From NCBI GenBank assembly GCA_022794255.1, contig JAAWEL010000046.1, positions 1 through 45,113 on the forward strand: 45,113 nt of DNA. Reading direction: 5' to 3'. Positions 33,412 to 41,888 of the stretch are shown one piece after another. Within the stretch, counting starts at the first letter, position 1, and every line of letters begins with the position of its first letter. The notes under the pieces are model-generated. The model saw nothing but the letters and a program-made list of their open reading frames with translations, was not told the DNA's origin and ran no database searches. Source of the stretch: Lachnospiraceae bacterium (GTDB taxonomy: Bacteria > Bacillota > Clostridia > Lachnospirales > Lachnospiraceae). The translations under genes were made by a program, and so were the position numbers.

Positions 33412-34398
33412 ATGAAGAAACAAGGAAGTTTATTGTTGGCCATAGCTTTGGCGGCAGGAGTGTGCCTGTCCGGATGTAAAGGCAGTCAGGAGGCAGAAGC
33501 CAGGACCGCGATAACGGAAGCTGCAAAAACGGAAGTTGTGATGTCTGAAACGGACAGGGAGAGCCAGACAGAGGAAGAAACATCTGCGGAAAAGATGAAT
33601 CCATCTTCAGATACAGTACTCCTGGCTGTAAGCTTTGGCACCAGCTACAATGACAGCCGGGATATTACCATTGGGGCGGTAGAGAAAGCGATTGCAGATG
33701 CTTTTCCTCAGTATGAGATAAGGAGGGTATTTACAGCACAGATTATTATTGATAAATTAAAGGAACGAGATGGATTAGAAATCGATAATATGACTCAGGC
33801 GCTGGAACGGGCGCTGGCAGATGGGATAAAAAATCTGATCGTACAGCCTACACATCTGATGGATGGTTATGAGTATAATGATGTGCTTAAGGAACTGGAG
33901 GAGTACAGAGAATCCTTTGATCAGGTTGTGGTGGGAAAGCCTCTTCTGGATTCGGACGAGGACTTTGAGACTGTGGCTCAGGCGCTGGTGGAGACGATAA
34001 AGGACAGGGATGACGGGGAGACAGCCATCGTATTTATGGGGCATGGAACAGAGGCTGAATCAAATCAGGTTTATGAAAGGCTTCAGAGGACGCTGACAGA
34101 GAGTGGGTTTGAGAATTATTACATTGGAACTGTGGAGGCAAAGCCGGATCTTTTAGAAATATTGGCAGCGCTTAAAGAGGCTGGAAGTTACAAAAAGGTG
34201 ATTTTGCGGCCTCTGATGCTGGTAGCGGGAGACCATGCCAATAATGATATGGCAGGGGAAGAGGAGGACTCCTGGAAAAGCGTTCTGGAATCCGAAGGTT
34301 ATCAGGTGGAGTGCCAGATCCACGGACTGGGAGAGCTAGAAGCAATTCGAGAGCTTTATGTGGATCATGCAAAGGCAGCGGCAGAGCTTTTGAAATAA
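33412..34398 (+). CDS. cbiK: Exported lipoprotein sirohydrochlorin cobaltochelatase-like protein (CbiK)
   Basis: The protein (328 residues) joins a lipoprotein signal (lipobox CLSGC, Cys22) and a Glu/Thr-rich linker (about 23-62) to a full CbiK chelatase domain (about 66-328). CbiK inserts cobalt into sirohydrochlorin in anaerobic B12 synthesis. Active-site residues are visible: His211 in FMGHGTEAES, Glu242 in GTVEAKPD and His275 in VAGDHANNDM. Standard CbiK is cytoplasmic and about 260 residues long. Export is known for the periplasmic CbiK of Desulfovibrio, so an extracytoplasmic chelatase has precedent. Here it leads a riboswitch-controlled importer operon, so a role in metal or tetrapyrrole capture at the cell surface is possible (inference). 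Confidence 0.92.
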   Translation: MKKQGSLLLAIALAAGVCLSGCKGSQEAEARTAITEAAKTEVVMSETDRESQTEEETSAEKMNPSSDTVLLAVSFGTSYNDSRDITIGAVEKAIADAFPQYEIRRVFTAQIIIDKLKERDGLEIDNMTQALERALADGIKNLIVQPTHLMDGYEYNDVLKELEEYRESFDQVVVGKPLLDSDEDFETVAQALVETIKDRDDGETAIVFMGHGTEAESNQVYERLQRTLTESGFENYYIGTVEAKPDLLEILAALKEAGSYKKVILRPLMLVAGDHANNDMAGEEEDSWKSVLESEGYQVECQIHGLGELEAIRELYVDHAKAAAELLK

Positions 34399-34491
34399 GG
34401 CGAGAAGGAATGAAAAGGAATTATTTTTTTATGTATTCTTATGAGTGGAAAAGGCTTATGTGCGGCTTCGGGGGAGAAAGAGATCAGTGAG

Positions 34492-35682
34492 ATGAGAAAG
34501 AGAAAAATATTTACTTTGTATTGTGTCATTCTTGTCATGGCGGTAAGCCTGGGGCTTGGCGCCTGTAAAAAGAGCCAGGAGGACTTTCCAGAGAATGAGA
34601 TCAGTGAATCGTTAGTTTATTCTCATAGCATGGATTTAAAATATGCCAGACAGTTTTCGGTGGATTATTATGAGGGCGGGTATGCACTGGTCCGGATTAG
34701 CAGGGAGAAATCCGATCAGTCAGACGTTTTGGGCGATTTGGAGGCAGTGGATTATTTTTTGGTGATACCTGAGGGATACCAGGTTCCGGTGGATCTGCCA
34801 TCATATATAATTCCTTTGCAGCAGCCGGTTGAAAATATATACCTGGCAGCATCAGCAGCTATGGATATGTTTGTGGCGGCGGATGCTTTGGATAAGATAC
34901 GTTTCAGCGGATTAAAGACAGAAGGATGGTATATTAAGGAAGCAAGGGAGGCAATGGAGCAGGGAAAGATTCGCTATGCAGGCCGGTACGGGGCTCCGGA
35001 TTATGAAAGAATTGTGTCAGAGGGGTGCGGGCTTGCTATTGAAAACACCATGATTTATCACACGCCTCAGGTGAAGGAGCAGCTGGAGCGGTTTGGTATT
35101 CCGGTGATGGTGGATTATTCCAGCTATGAGACAGAACCTTTGGGGAGGATGGAATGGGTGCGGCTCTACGGGCTTCTCACAGGGAAAGAGGAATCAGCGA
35201 AAAAGGCCTTTGAATCAGAGGCAGCTGTCTTTGAGGCAGTGTCTGGCCGGGAAAACACTGGAAAAACGGTGGCATTTTTTTATATTACGGACAACGGCGA
35301 GGTCAATGTGCGTAAATCCTCCGACTATTTACCCAGGATGATTGAACAGGCAGGGGGAAAATATGTTTTTCAGAATCTGGAGGACAGGGAAGGGGATTCT
35401 TCCTCCCTGATACTTCAGATGGAGGAATTTTATGCGGCAGCGAAGGAGGCAGATTATCTGATCTACAACAGTGCGGTAGACGGGGAGCTGACCACAGTCA
35501 AAGAGCTGACGGAAAAAAACAGCCTGTTGAAAGAGTTTAGGGCAGTTCGGGATGGAAATGTTTTTTGTACCTCCCCAAATCTGTACCAGTCATCGATGGC
35601 TCTGGGAAGATTCCTCTCTGACATTCATGAAATGCTGGACGGAAGAGATGAAAAATTGAATTATCTGCACAGGCTTAAGTGA
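34492..35682 (+). CDS. BtuF-like corrinoid/iron-chelate ABC solute-binding lipoprotein
   Basis: The protein has 396 residues from the ATG at 34492, where a clean signal peptide (MRKRKIF basic start) ends in lipobox LGAC (Cys25). The mature part has the two-lobed class III binding fold of vitamin B12, haem and siderophore-binding proteins. The landmarks are VENIYLAASAAMDMFVAADAL, GLAIENTMIYHTPQVKEQLERFGIPVMVDYSS, LLTGKEESAKKAFE and a late GNVFCTSPNLYQSSMALG. The permease and ATPase follow in order, and the riboswitch predicts a corrinoid ligand. No strong ribosome binding site is present (a GGGGAG is about 16 bases off), so the start is tentative; 34441 is the alternative. Confidence 0.85.
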   Translation: MRKRKIFTLYCVILVMAVSLGLGACKKSQEDFPENEISESLVYSHSMDLKYARQFSVDYYEGGYALVRISREKSDQSDVLGDLEAVDYFLVIPEGYQVPVDLPSYIIPLQQPVENIYLAASAAMDMFVAADALDKIRFSGLKTEGWYIKEAREAMEQGKIRYAGRYGAPDYERIVSEGCGLAIENTMIYHTPQVKEQLERFGIPVMVDYSSYETEPLGRMEWVRLYGLLTGKEESAKKAFESEAAVFEAVSGRENTGKTVAFFYITDNGEVNVRKSSDYLPRMIEQAGGKYVFQNLEDREGDSSSLILQMEEFYAAAKEADYLIYNSAVDGELTTVKELTEKNSLLKEFRAVRDGNVFCTSPNLYQSSMALGRFLSDIHEMLDGRDEKLNYLHRLK

Positions 35683-35730
35683 GGAATATTCCAGCATCCG
35701 GAGGCAGACTTATACAAAAGGGAGAGATCA

Positions 35731-36741
35731 ATGAAAAGAAAAAATTGCACGACTGCTTTCCTGGCGCTGGCTCTTTTGGCGGCTGTGTTTCTGGCAGCAA
35801 ATCTGTGTGTGGGAAGTGTCAATATCCCTCTGCCGCAGGTGCTTTCTTTTTTGGGAGGGGGAGAAGAACCGTCTGTGTCTCGCGATATTGTGATGAAGAT
35901 CCGGTTTCCCAGGGCTCTGGGGGCTGCAATTTTAGGCGGTGGTCTTGCTTTGTCTGGCTATCTTTTGCAAACGTTTTTTCACAATCCGGTTGCAGGTCCC
36001 TTTATTCTGGGCATCTCCTCCGGGGCAAAGATGATGGTGGCTCTTTTTATGGTGCTCTCCCTGAAAATGACGTTCCAGCCAGGCTTTGGGATAATGATAT
36101 TGGCAGCTTTTGTCGGGGCCATGATCTCTATGGGTTTTGTCATTCTTATGTCTTATGTGGTAGAGAGAATGTCCATGCTGATTGTGTGCGGGGTAATGAT
36201 CGGCTACATCTGTTCGGCCATCACAGACTTTGTGGTGGCGTTTGCAGAGGATTCGGACATTGTAAATCTTCACAATTGGTCAAAGGGAAGCTTTTCAGGA
36301 ATCGGATGGGAGCATGTAAAGGTAATGGCAGCAGTGATGTTTATAACTTTTCTGTGGGTGCTTTTTTTGTCCAAACAGATTAGTGCTTACCAGCTGGGGG
36401 AGGATTATGCAAAAAGTCTGGGGTTGAATGTGGGAATGTTTCGTGTGACATTGGTGATTGTTTCCAGTATCTTGTCAGCCAGTGTTACAGCCTTTGCAGG
36501 TCCTGTGTCTTTTGTAGGAATTGCAGTTCCTCATCTGATAAAGCATTTTTTGGGCACGGCTATGCCTGTTCTCATGATTCCAGCCTGCTTTCTGGGTGGG
36601 GCGGTTTTTTGCCTGCTCTGTGATCTTTTGGCCAGGATTTTGCTGGCGCCCACGGAGCTGGGAGTCAGCACGGTGACGGCAATCTTTGGAGCGCCGGTGG
36701 TACTCGCGATTATGATACATGGCCGGAAACACACTTCTTAG
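35731..36741 (+). CDS. BtuC/FecCD-type ABC permease
   Basis: This 336-residue permease is a FecCD/BtuC family member with about 9-10 membrane helices. It begins MKRKNCTTAFLALALLAAVF. The family motif RFPRALGAAILGGGLALSGYLLQTFFHNPVAGPFILGISSGAK is visible in the first third, and AGPVSFVGIAVPHLIKHFLGTAMPVL with its cytoplasmic coupling helix lies near residue 250. GELGVSTVTAIFGAPVVLAIM-type sequence is at the C-terminus. The start at 35731 has GGGAG upstream. It forms the channel of the importer with the preceding binding protein and the following ATPase. Confidence 0.93.
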   Translation: MKRKNCTTAFLALALLAAVFLAANLCVGSVNIPLPQVLSFLGGGEEPSVSRDIVMKIRFPRALGAAILGGGLALSGYLLQTFFHNPVAGPFILGISSGAKMMVALFMVLSLKMTFQPGFGIMILAAFVGAMISMGFVILMSYVVERMSMLIVCGVMIGYICSAITDFVVAFAEDSDIVNLHNWSKGSFSGIGWEHVKVMAAVMFITFLWVLFLSKQISAYQLGEDYAKSLGLNVGMFRVTLVIVSSILSASVTAFAGPVSFVGIAVPHLIKHFLGTAMPVLMIPACFLGGAVFCLLCDLLARILLAPTELGVSTVTAIFGAPVVLAIMIHGRKHTS

Positions 36742-36800
36742 AGGAGGTGCGAAGGAGCAAACGGATAATGACAAAGAGCCGGCAGCCAGAAGGAGAATAC

Positions 36801-37928
36801 ATGGCAGAGAAAAAATATTTTTACACAAAGGAGCTGTCGGTGGGATATGGGGGAGTTCCTCTTATAAAAGAGGTTCGGCTTTGTCTTGAAAAGGGGGAGA
36901 TTCTCACATTGATCGGGCCGAACGGGGCAGGGAAAACCACAATTTTAAAAACAATCATCCAACAGCTTCAGCCTTTGACGGGAGTAGCATATCTGGACGG
37001 AAAGGATTTGTCAGGAATGAGCGGGAGGGAACTTGCAAGGAAGATGTCCGTGGTTCTGACTGGCCGTGTTTACCCGGAAATGATGACCTGCAGGGAGGTG
37101 GTGGAGACCGGACGGTATCCCTATACCGGGAGATTTGGCCGATTATCCCAGGCAGACCGGAAAGTGGTGCAAAAGTCCATGGAGCTGGTCCGTGTAAAAG
37201 AGCTTTCGGAGGTGGACTTTGGAAGGATCAGTGACGGACAGAGGCAGCGAGTTATGCTGGCTCGGGCACTCAGCCAGGAGCCGGAGCTGATCGTGCTGGA
37301 TGAGCCTACTTCTTTTCTCGATATCCGGCACAAGCTGGAATTTTTGTCTGTGCTTCAAAGCTTATCTAAAGAGGAGGGCCTTTCCGTGATTCTATCCCTT
37401 CATGAGCTGGAGCTGGCAGAACGGATTTCTGACAAGATTGCCTGTGTCCGGGGAGATAAGATCGACCGGTTTGGGCCTCCAGAGGAGATTTTTACCCCTG
37501 GATATATCAGCCGGCTTTACGGCATTACGACAGGAAGCTACGAGGAAAGGACAGGGACGCCGGAGCTGCCGGCAGCTTTTGGCATTCCTGAGATATTTGT
37601 TTTAGCAGGAAAAGGAACGGGTATTGAAATATACCGGTCTTTACAGCGCAAAAAGATCCCTTTTGCCACAGGAATCTTGTGGACAAATGATCTGGATTAT
37701 CCGGTGGCAAAAAGGCTGGCGGCAGAGGTGGTGGAGGAGCAGGCTTTTTGCCGGGTCCGGACAGAGAAGGTGGAAAAGGCTAAGGAACTGATGGATGGAT
37801 GTAGGAAGGTGATCTGTACTCTTAAGACAGAAGAGGGAGGAGATTTTTACCCAGAATTAAAGGAACTTGTGGAATATGGAAAAAACAGGAAGGATTTTAT
37901 AGTGTATATTGACGGAAAAATATTGTAA
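36801..37928 (+). CDS. BtuD/FecE-type ABC ATPase with extra C-terminal domain
   Basis: The protein has 375 residues from the ATG at 36801, preceded by AAGGAG. Residues 1-255 are an ordinary ABC ATPase of the corrinoid/siderophore class, with Walker A GPNGAGKTT (39-47), signature ISDGQRQR (143-150), Walker B LIVLDEPTS (163-171) and switch His201. Residues about 263-375 form an additional alpha/beta domain (FVLAGKGTGIEIYRSLQ, FATGILWTNDLDYPVAKRL, KAKELMDGCRKVICTL) absent from standard BtuD (about 250 residues). A regulatory or ligand-sensing role for this domain is possible but not shown. It is the last gene of the riboswitch operon. Confidence 0.9.
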   Translation: MAEKKYFYTKELSVGYGGVPLIKEVRLCLEKGEILTLIGPNGAGKTTILKTIIQQLQPLTGVAYLDGKDLSGMSGRELARKMSVVLTGRVYPEMMTCREVVETGRYPYTGRFGRLSQADRKVVQKSMELVRVKELSEVDFGRISDGQRQRVMLARALSQEPELIVLDEPTSFLDIRHKLEFLSVLQSLSKEEGLSVILSLHELELAERISDKIACVRGDKIDRFGPPEEIFTPGYISRLYGITTGSYEERTGTPELPAAFGIPEIFVLAGKGTGIEIYRSLQRKKIPFATGILWTNDLDYPVAKRLAAEVVEEQAFCRVRTEKVEKAKELMDGCRKVICTLKTEEGGDFYPELKELVEYGKNRKDFIVYIDGKIL

Positions 37929-38197
37929 TAATGCACAAAAAATAGTTTGAAATTTTGTGAGATTTGTGAACACTTTTTGAGACTTCTATGGTATTATAAT
38001 ATGCGTACCCCCAATACATTATATAGTTTTTGCTACATCCCATAAAACGAAATACCTTCTCCTTAAAATGGCCGGTTCCCCAACCGGCCATTTTTTTCTA
38101 TGCAAAAAAGCTGTATTATTTTTTCAATATTTCCTTGTCTGCTTCGATCACCTCTGCTTTGGGAATATCTATTTCCTGACTGTCACAATCAAAAACT
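37929..38197. other. Intergenic region with a terminator and possible short transcript
   Basis: A TATAAT at 37995-38000 lies about 65 bases before a strong hairpin terminator (38065-38097). A short transcript of about 90 nt could run between them, but the -35 is poor. The 38098-38197 part, on the minus strand after the GntR stop, reads a short in-frame fragment (VFDCDSQEIDIPKAEV) of unknown origin. Confidence 0.35.
38065..38097. terminator. Bidirectional intrinsic terminator
   Basis: AAAATGGCCGGTT pairs perfectly with AACCGGCCATTTT around a CCCC loop, followed by further T residues on the plus strand and a matching A run on the other side. It separates the corrinoid operon from the convergent GntR gene. 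Confidence 0.92.
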
Positions 38198-38851
38198 TTA
38201 TGTTCGGTTGAGCATCTGCAGCAATACTCCTACTTTTCCATTCTGGATATGTTCCCGAATGGCTTTTTCAGTACACTCGGTGTTGTGAGATTTGAGACAA
38301 TCATAAATATTTCGATGTTCCTTGTTAAACAGAGGAATACTTCGCTCATAATCCTCGCCTTTCAGGAGAATACTGGCTCCTAGCAGACTCATCTGGGTAC
38401 ACAAACGGCTAAGCAGCTCTACGCCGCAGATATTGACAATACTGCGGTGAAATTCCAAATCAAGCCGGGGATAGTCTGTATAATTGCCAGCTTTTGGAAT
38501 CTCCTCCATTTTACTTAAAATATTGGAGAGAAGAAACAGGTCATCCTCCCGCACAAGCTGTGCAGCTAAGTTGCCGGCAGTGGATTCAAGGATTTCCCGG
38601 ACAAAATAGATGTCCTTAACCGATTGTATTGACATGGTTTTTACGAATACACCTTTTCTTCCGATTGTTTCTATAAAGCCATCCTTTTCCAAAAGCAGGA
38701 CTGCTTCTCTGACAGGAGTTCTGGAAACACCGTATTTTTGGGCAATGTCTGCATCACAGAGGCGGTCCCCGCCTTTTAAGGTTCCTTCGATAATCTCTTC
38801 AATCAATCCATTGTAAACTTTTGATGTATAATTTCCGCTTATTTTGTCCAT
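38198..38851 (-). CDS. GntR-family regulator, FCD (FadR) subfamily
   Basis: The protein has 217 residues from the ATG at 38851; a GTG at 38863 would add four, and neither has a strong ribosome binding site. The N-terminal winged helix-turn-helix reads GDRLCDADIAQKYGVSRTPVREAVLLLEKDGFIE (about 28-61), and an all-helical FCD ligand-binding domain (about 85-215) follows. That domain has conserved metal-ligand residues likely in LDLEFHRSI (Asp/His) and the later FNKEHRNIYD and REHIQNG His residues. FCD regulators usually sense carboxylic acids or sugar acids. It is the last gene in the TRAP operon direction, so it probably controls that operon; a TGTG-N5-CACA repeat just upstream of its start (38852-38864) may be an autoregulatory site. 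Confidence 0.92.
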   Translation of the reverse strand: MDKISGNYTSKVYNGLIEEIIEGTLKGGDRLCDADIAQKYGVSRTPVREAVLLLEKDGFIETIGRKGVFVKTMSIQSVKDIYFVREILESTAGNLAAQLVREDDLFLLSNILSKMEEIPKAGNYTDYPRLDLEFHRSIVNICGVELLSRLCTQMSLLGASILLKGEDYERSIPLFNKEHRNIYDCLKSHNTECTEKAIREHIQNGKVGVLLQMLNRT

Positions 38852-38966
38852 TGTGTTCACCACACTATCAAATATTTTTGCATTTCCACTTATTTATTGT
38901 AACACATGTCACCAATTTTCGCCAGAAAATTGATGATATTAATCCATATCCAGGAAAAATTTTCCA

Positions 38967-39704
38967 TCAGATCATATGGTGGACTTCATCCATATATTTT
39001 AATCCCTGATCCCCAAAAAGGAAATCCATCCACACATAGTGTATCGTTTGCCCTTCCTCAGAAACAATTCCGTGATCGGATCCTAGAGGAATGTGGAGAA
39101 GGGTATTTCCCGGGTAGGGATATTGCTCATCATCAATCAGAATAAAGCAATCATTTTCCCGGAAGGAGAAAAAGTACTGTTCCAGCATAGGATGGCTGTG
39201 TTTTGCCACAGTGTCTCTGCCGTAGGTCTCCACACTTCCCATGGCAAACCGGGGGATCATCCTTTGGGGAACCAGCATACGATTGATGGTTTTTTCGCTT
39301 TTCCCTTCTTCCCGATAACGAGGAGCTTTCTCATAGTTCTGGAAAAAAGGCAGCCGGCCGCTGGATTTTAAAAAATCCCATTCTTCCTCTGTCACAGAGC
39401 GCTGCAATTCCAGTATTTGTGCATCCTCCTGACAGAGAATATCAACTCTGGTTCCGGGACTGCCGATGAATACGCCCTTTTCCCGGACCTCAAAACAGGA
39501 GGAGCTGTTTTCAAAAATGACAGTCCCGTCAAGCAGCAGAAAGATAGGGATACTGCCAGGAAGAGGATCAAAAAACATGCTGCAGCTTTTTTTCAGCCAA
39601 TGGCAATAGACACTGCTTCCTTCAATCTCCTGATTTGACAGGCATATATTTTGCTCAGAACGGCTTTCATCAGGGACTGCTGGTTTCATCATCACATTAT
39701 TCAT
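38967..39704 (-). CDS. Double-cupin protein
   Basis: The 245-residue soluble protein consists of two beta-barrel cupin-like halves. The first (about 30-110) has LDGTVIFENSSSCFEVREKGVFIGSPG and lacks the metal-binding histidines. The second (about 150-235) has KHSHPMLEQYFFSF with His residues, then DDEQYPYPGNTLLHIPLGSDHGI with a further Pro/Gly turn and His, which fits the metal site. Such bicupins are often sugar isomerases, dioxygenases or ligand-binding accessory proteins; the exact function cannot be told. It starts one base after the NagB-like gene stop, so the two are translationally coupled. It is probably part of the same catabolic unit. Confidence 0.75.
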   Translation of the reverse strand: MNNVMMKPAVPDESRSEQNICLSNQEIEGSSVYCHWLKKSCSMFFDPLPGSIPIFLLLDGTVIFENSSSCFEVREKGVFIGSPGTRVDILCQEDAQILELQRSVTEEEWDFLKSSGRLPFFQNYEKAPRYREEGKSEKTINRMLVPQRMIPRFAMGSVETYGRDTVAKHSHPMLEQYFFSFRENDCFILIDDEQYPYPGNTLLHIPLGSDHGIVSEEGQTIHYVWMDFLFGDQGLKYMDEVHHMI

Positions 39705-39705
39705 A

Positions 39706-40488
39706 TCACGCCTTCTTTCCTAGTAAAATGTCTGCTGCAGAATCTGCATCCAGGTAGATCTCGGAATGGGGGGTGACTGTCAGGATGGTGGCAGGAGAGA
39801 TGTTGCTGACCTCTCCGGTCATCAGCCGTTTTACGGCTCTGGCCTTTGTGGCACCAGGGACAGAGCAGTACAAATACTTTGCATCTGTGAGCCCGGGAAT
39901 GGTGACAGTCAGTGCTCTTAACGGAACCTGATCCATGGATGGAAAACACCCGTCATGTACCTGCTGGTTTCTGCAGCACTCATCAAGGGTAACAATTTTG
40001 ACTGTCTCCGGGTCTTGAAAGTCAGCTGCACCTGGATCATTAAAGGCCAGATGGCCGTTTTCCCCAATACCAAGAACACAGATATGAAGTGGGTGGGTCT
40101 TTAGGACATGGGTATATCTTTTGGCCTCAGCAGCAGGATCCGGGGCCATGCCGTCCATATAATAGACAGACCGGAAGGGAACCTGGTTAAACAATACCCG
40201 GTTCAGATAATTGACAAAACTGGCTGGATGGGCAGAGTCCATGCCGATGTACTCGTCCATGTGAAAGCCATTTACCCGGTTCCAGCAGATCCCTTCTTCA
40301 GAAATCAGCTGTGCCAGGGTTTCATTCTGGGAGGGGGCAGCGGCAAACATGATATTGATTTCATCTTGCTGCTGCTGGAGCGCCCGGATTTTGCTGGCAA
40401 TGGCTTTTCCGGCTGCGATACCCATTTGCTTCCGGTTCTCAAAAACAGTGATATGGGCCGTTCCTTTGCGAAATTCTTGTATGATCAT
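39706..40488 (-). CDS. NagB-like glucosamine-6-phosphate deaminase family protein (divergent)
   Basis: This 260-residue member of the NagB/6-phosphogluconolactonase family has FHMDEYIGMD (the catalytic-Asp region, about residue 80), GIGENGHLAFNDPG (about 145-158) and a late PATILTVTPHSEIYLD segment. NagB converts glucosamine-6-phosphate to fructose-6-phosphate plus ammonia. Two marks are unlike canonical NagB: the phosphate loop LPTGGTP is replaced by FAAAPSQNETL, and the catalytic D-x-H-x4-E pattern appears as E-x-G-H with Asp instead of Glu. A changed substrate, such as another amino sugar or amino-sugar acid phosphate, is therefore plausible (inference). The start at 40488 has GGAGG just upstream, in preference to 40500. 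Confidence 0.85.
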   Translation of the reverse strand: MIIQEFRKGTAHITVFENRKQMGIAAGKAIASKIRALQQQQDEINIMFAAAPSQNETLAQLISEEGICWNRVNGFHMDEYIGMDSAHPASFVNYLNRVLFNQVPFRSVYYMDGMAPDPAAEAKRYTHVLKTHPLHICVLGIGENGHLAFNDPGAADFQDPETVKIVTLDECCRNQQVHDGCFPSMDQVPLRALTVTIPGLTDAKYLYCSVPGATKARAVKRLMTGEVSNISPATILTVTPHSEIYLDADSAADILLGKKA

Positions 40489-40595
40489 GATATCCTCCAT
40501 AGTTTTGTAAAGCAGGTTAAAGCAGCTTCAAAAAAGAGTTTGATGCTAACATATTTAGAATTGTTTGTTTAAAGATGAGCATGCCAGCATAAGAT

Positions 40596-41888
40596 TCAGC
40601 CAACAAGGGAGGGAAGCCATAAGGAAATCTGCGGAAAGGCGATCAGGATAATTAAAAGGATCACCATAGATGCATAAAAGGGCAAAAATCCTTTGACGGA
40701 TTTTTCAATGGGAATCCCTGCGATGGCGCAGCCTAAAAACAGGGAATTTCCCACCGGAGGTGTGCAAAGCCCGATTCCAAGATTCAGAATCATGATGATT
40801 CCAAAATGGATGGGATCATACCCGGCATTCACTACAATCGGCAGCAGGATCGGTGTCAGCATAAAGATCAGAACAGCCATATCCATAAACATTCCGCATA
40901 CCAGTAAAAACAGATTAACCAGCAGCATAATAATGACCGGGTTGGTGGTGATGCCGGCGATTCCGTTAGCTAAAGCTGTGGGGATCCGCAGGTAGGATAG
41001 AAGATAGCCAAACATGGAGGACATGGCAATGACCGCCATGATGGAAGCCAGGGATGAGAGGGAGGACAGACATACCTGGATCAGCTTTTTAAAATCCATT
41101 GTGCGGTAAAGAAACACTGTGACCAGCAATCCATAAGCGCTGGCAATGGCGGCGGATTCCGTAGGTGATGCAATGCCGGTGCATACACTGACAATGATGA
41201 TCACTATAGCCATGAGTCCCACAACGGAATCCAGACAGATGTGAAGTCCCTCCTTGAAGGTGTAGGTATAGCCGCAGGGATAATTCCGCTTTTTAGCCAG
41301 AACATAAGCTGGAATCATCAGTGAGATGCCCAGCAGAATGCCGGGAATATATCCGGCAAGAAAAAGGGTACTGATGGACAGGCCGCCGCCGGCAATACAA
41401 TAATAGATCATGTTCTGACTTGGGGGAATGATGATTCCCTGCACAGAGGAGGTGACGGTGACGGCTACACTGTAATCTTGATCGTAGCCTTCCTTGACCA
41501 TGGCCGGGATCAGCATGGAGCCGATGGAAGAGACATCTGCCACAGAAGAGCCGGAAATCCCTCCAAAGAGCATACTGACCACAATGTTGACCATGGCAGT
41601 TCCGCCTGCGATCTTTCCCACAATGACCCGGGAAAGCTGCATCAGCTTGTCGCTGATACCCCCATAGGTCATGATGGACGCAGATAAGATAAAAAATGGT
41701 ATGGCGAGAAAGGTAAAATTATACAGTGAAACGGTAAGGGACTGAAAAACAGCGAACAAATTCACTCCCAGATACAGAGCAGTAATCATGCTGGAGATTC
41801 CCAGGGAAAAAGCAATGGGAACCCGGATCGCCATGAGAAAGAAAAGAATCCCAAAAAGCATAATCAGTGCAAGAAGCTGTTCACTCAT
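40596..41888 (-). CDS. dctM: TRAP transporter large permease (DctM)
   Basis: The protein (430 residues) is the 12-helix transport subunit of a tripartite ATP-independent periplasmic transporter. It starts MSEQLLALIMLFGILFFLMAIRVPIAFSLG, as is usual for DctM. GGISGSSVADVSSIGSMLIPAM is the conserved discontinuous motif near residue 90, and TPPVGNSLFLGCAIAG stands near the C-terminus (about 385). These transporters import organic acids or sugar acids using an ion gradient. The start overlaps the end of dctQ (ATGA), showing translational coupling. About 95 bases separate the end from the nagB-like gene downstream. Confidence 0.95.
   Translation of the reverse strand: MSEQLLALIMLFGILFFLMAIRVPIAFSLGISSMITALYLGVNLFAVFQSLTVSLYNFTFLAIPFFILSASIMTYGGISDKLMQLSRVIVGKIAGGTAMVNIVVSMLFGGISGSSVADVSSIGSMLIPAMVKEGYDQDYSVAVTVTSSVQGIIIPPSQNMIYYCIAGGGLSISTLFLAGYIPGILLGISLMIPAYVLAKKRNYPCGYTYTFKEGLHICLDSVVGLMAIVIIIVSVCTGIASPTESAAIASAYGLLVTVFLYRTMDFKKLIQVCLSSLSSLASIMAVIAMSSMFGYLLSYLRIPTALANGIAGITTNPVIIMLLVNLFLLVCGMFMDMAVLIFMLTPILLPIVVNAGYDPIHFGIIMILNLGIGLCTPPVGNSLFLGCAIAGIPIEKSVKGFLPFYASMVILLIILIAFPQISLWLPSLVG

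Noticed and set aside
35679..36383. 234-residue frame overlapping the permease gene
   Set aside because: The translation has a low-complexity Cys/Gly/Ser-rich composition and is in another frame of the clear BtuC-like gene; it is a shadow.
38098..38197. Short minus-strand coding-like fragment (VFDCDSQEIDIPKAEV)
   Set aside because: Only about 30 codons, with no start or ribosome binding site; it could be a gene remnant but the similarity is too weak to name.
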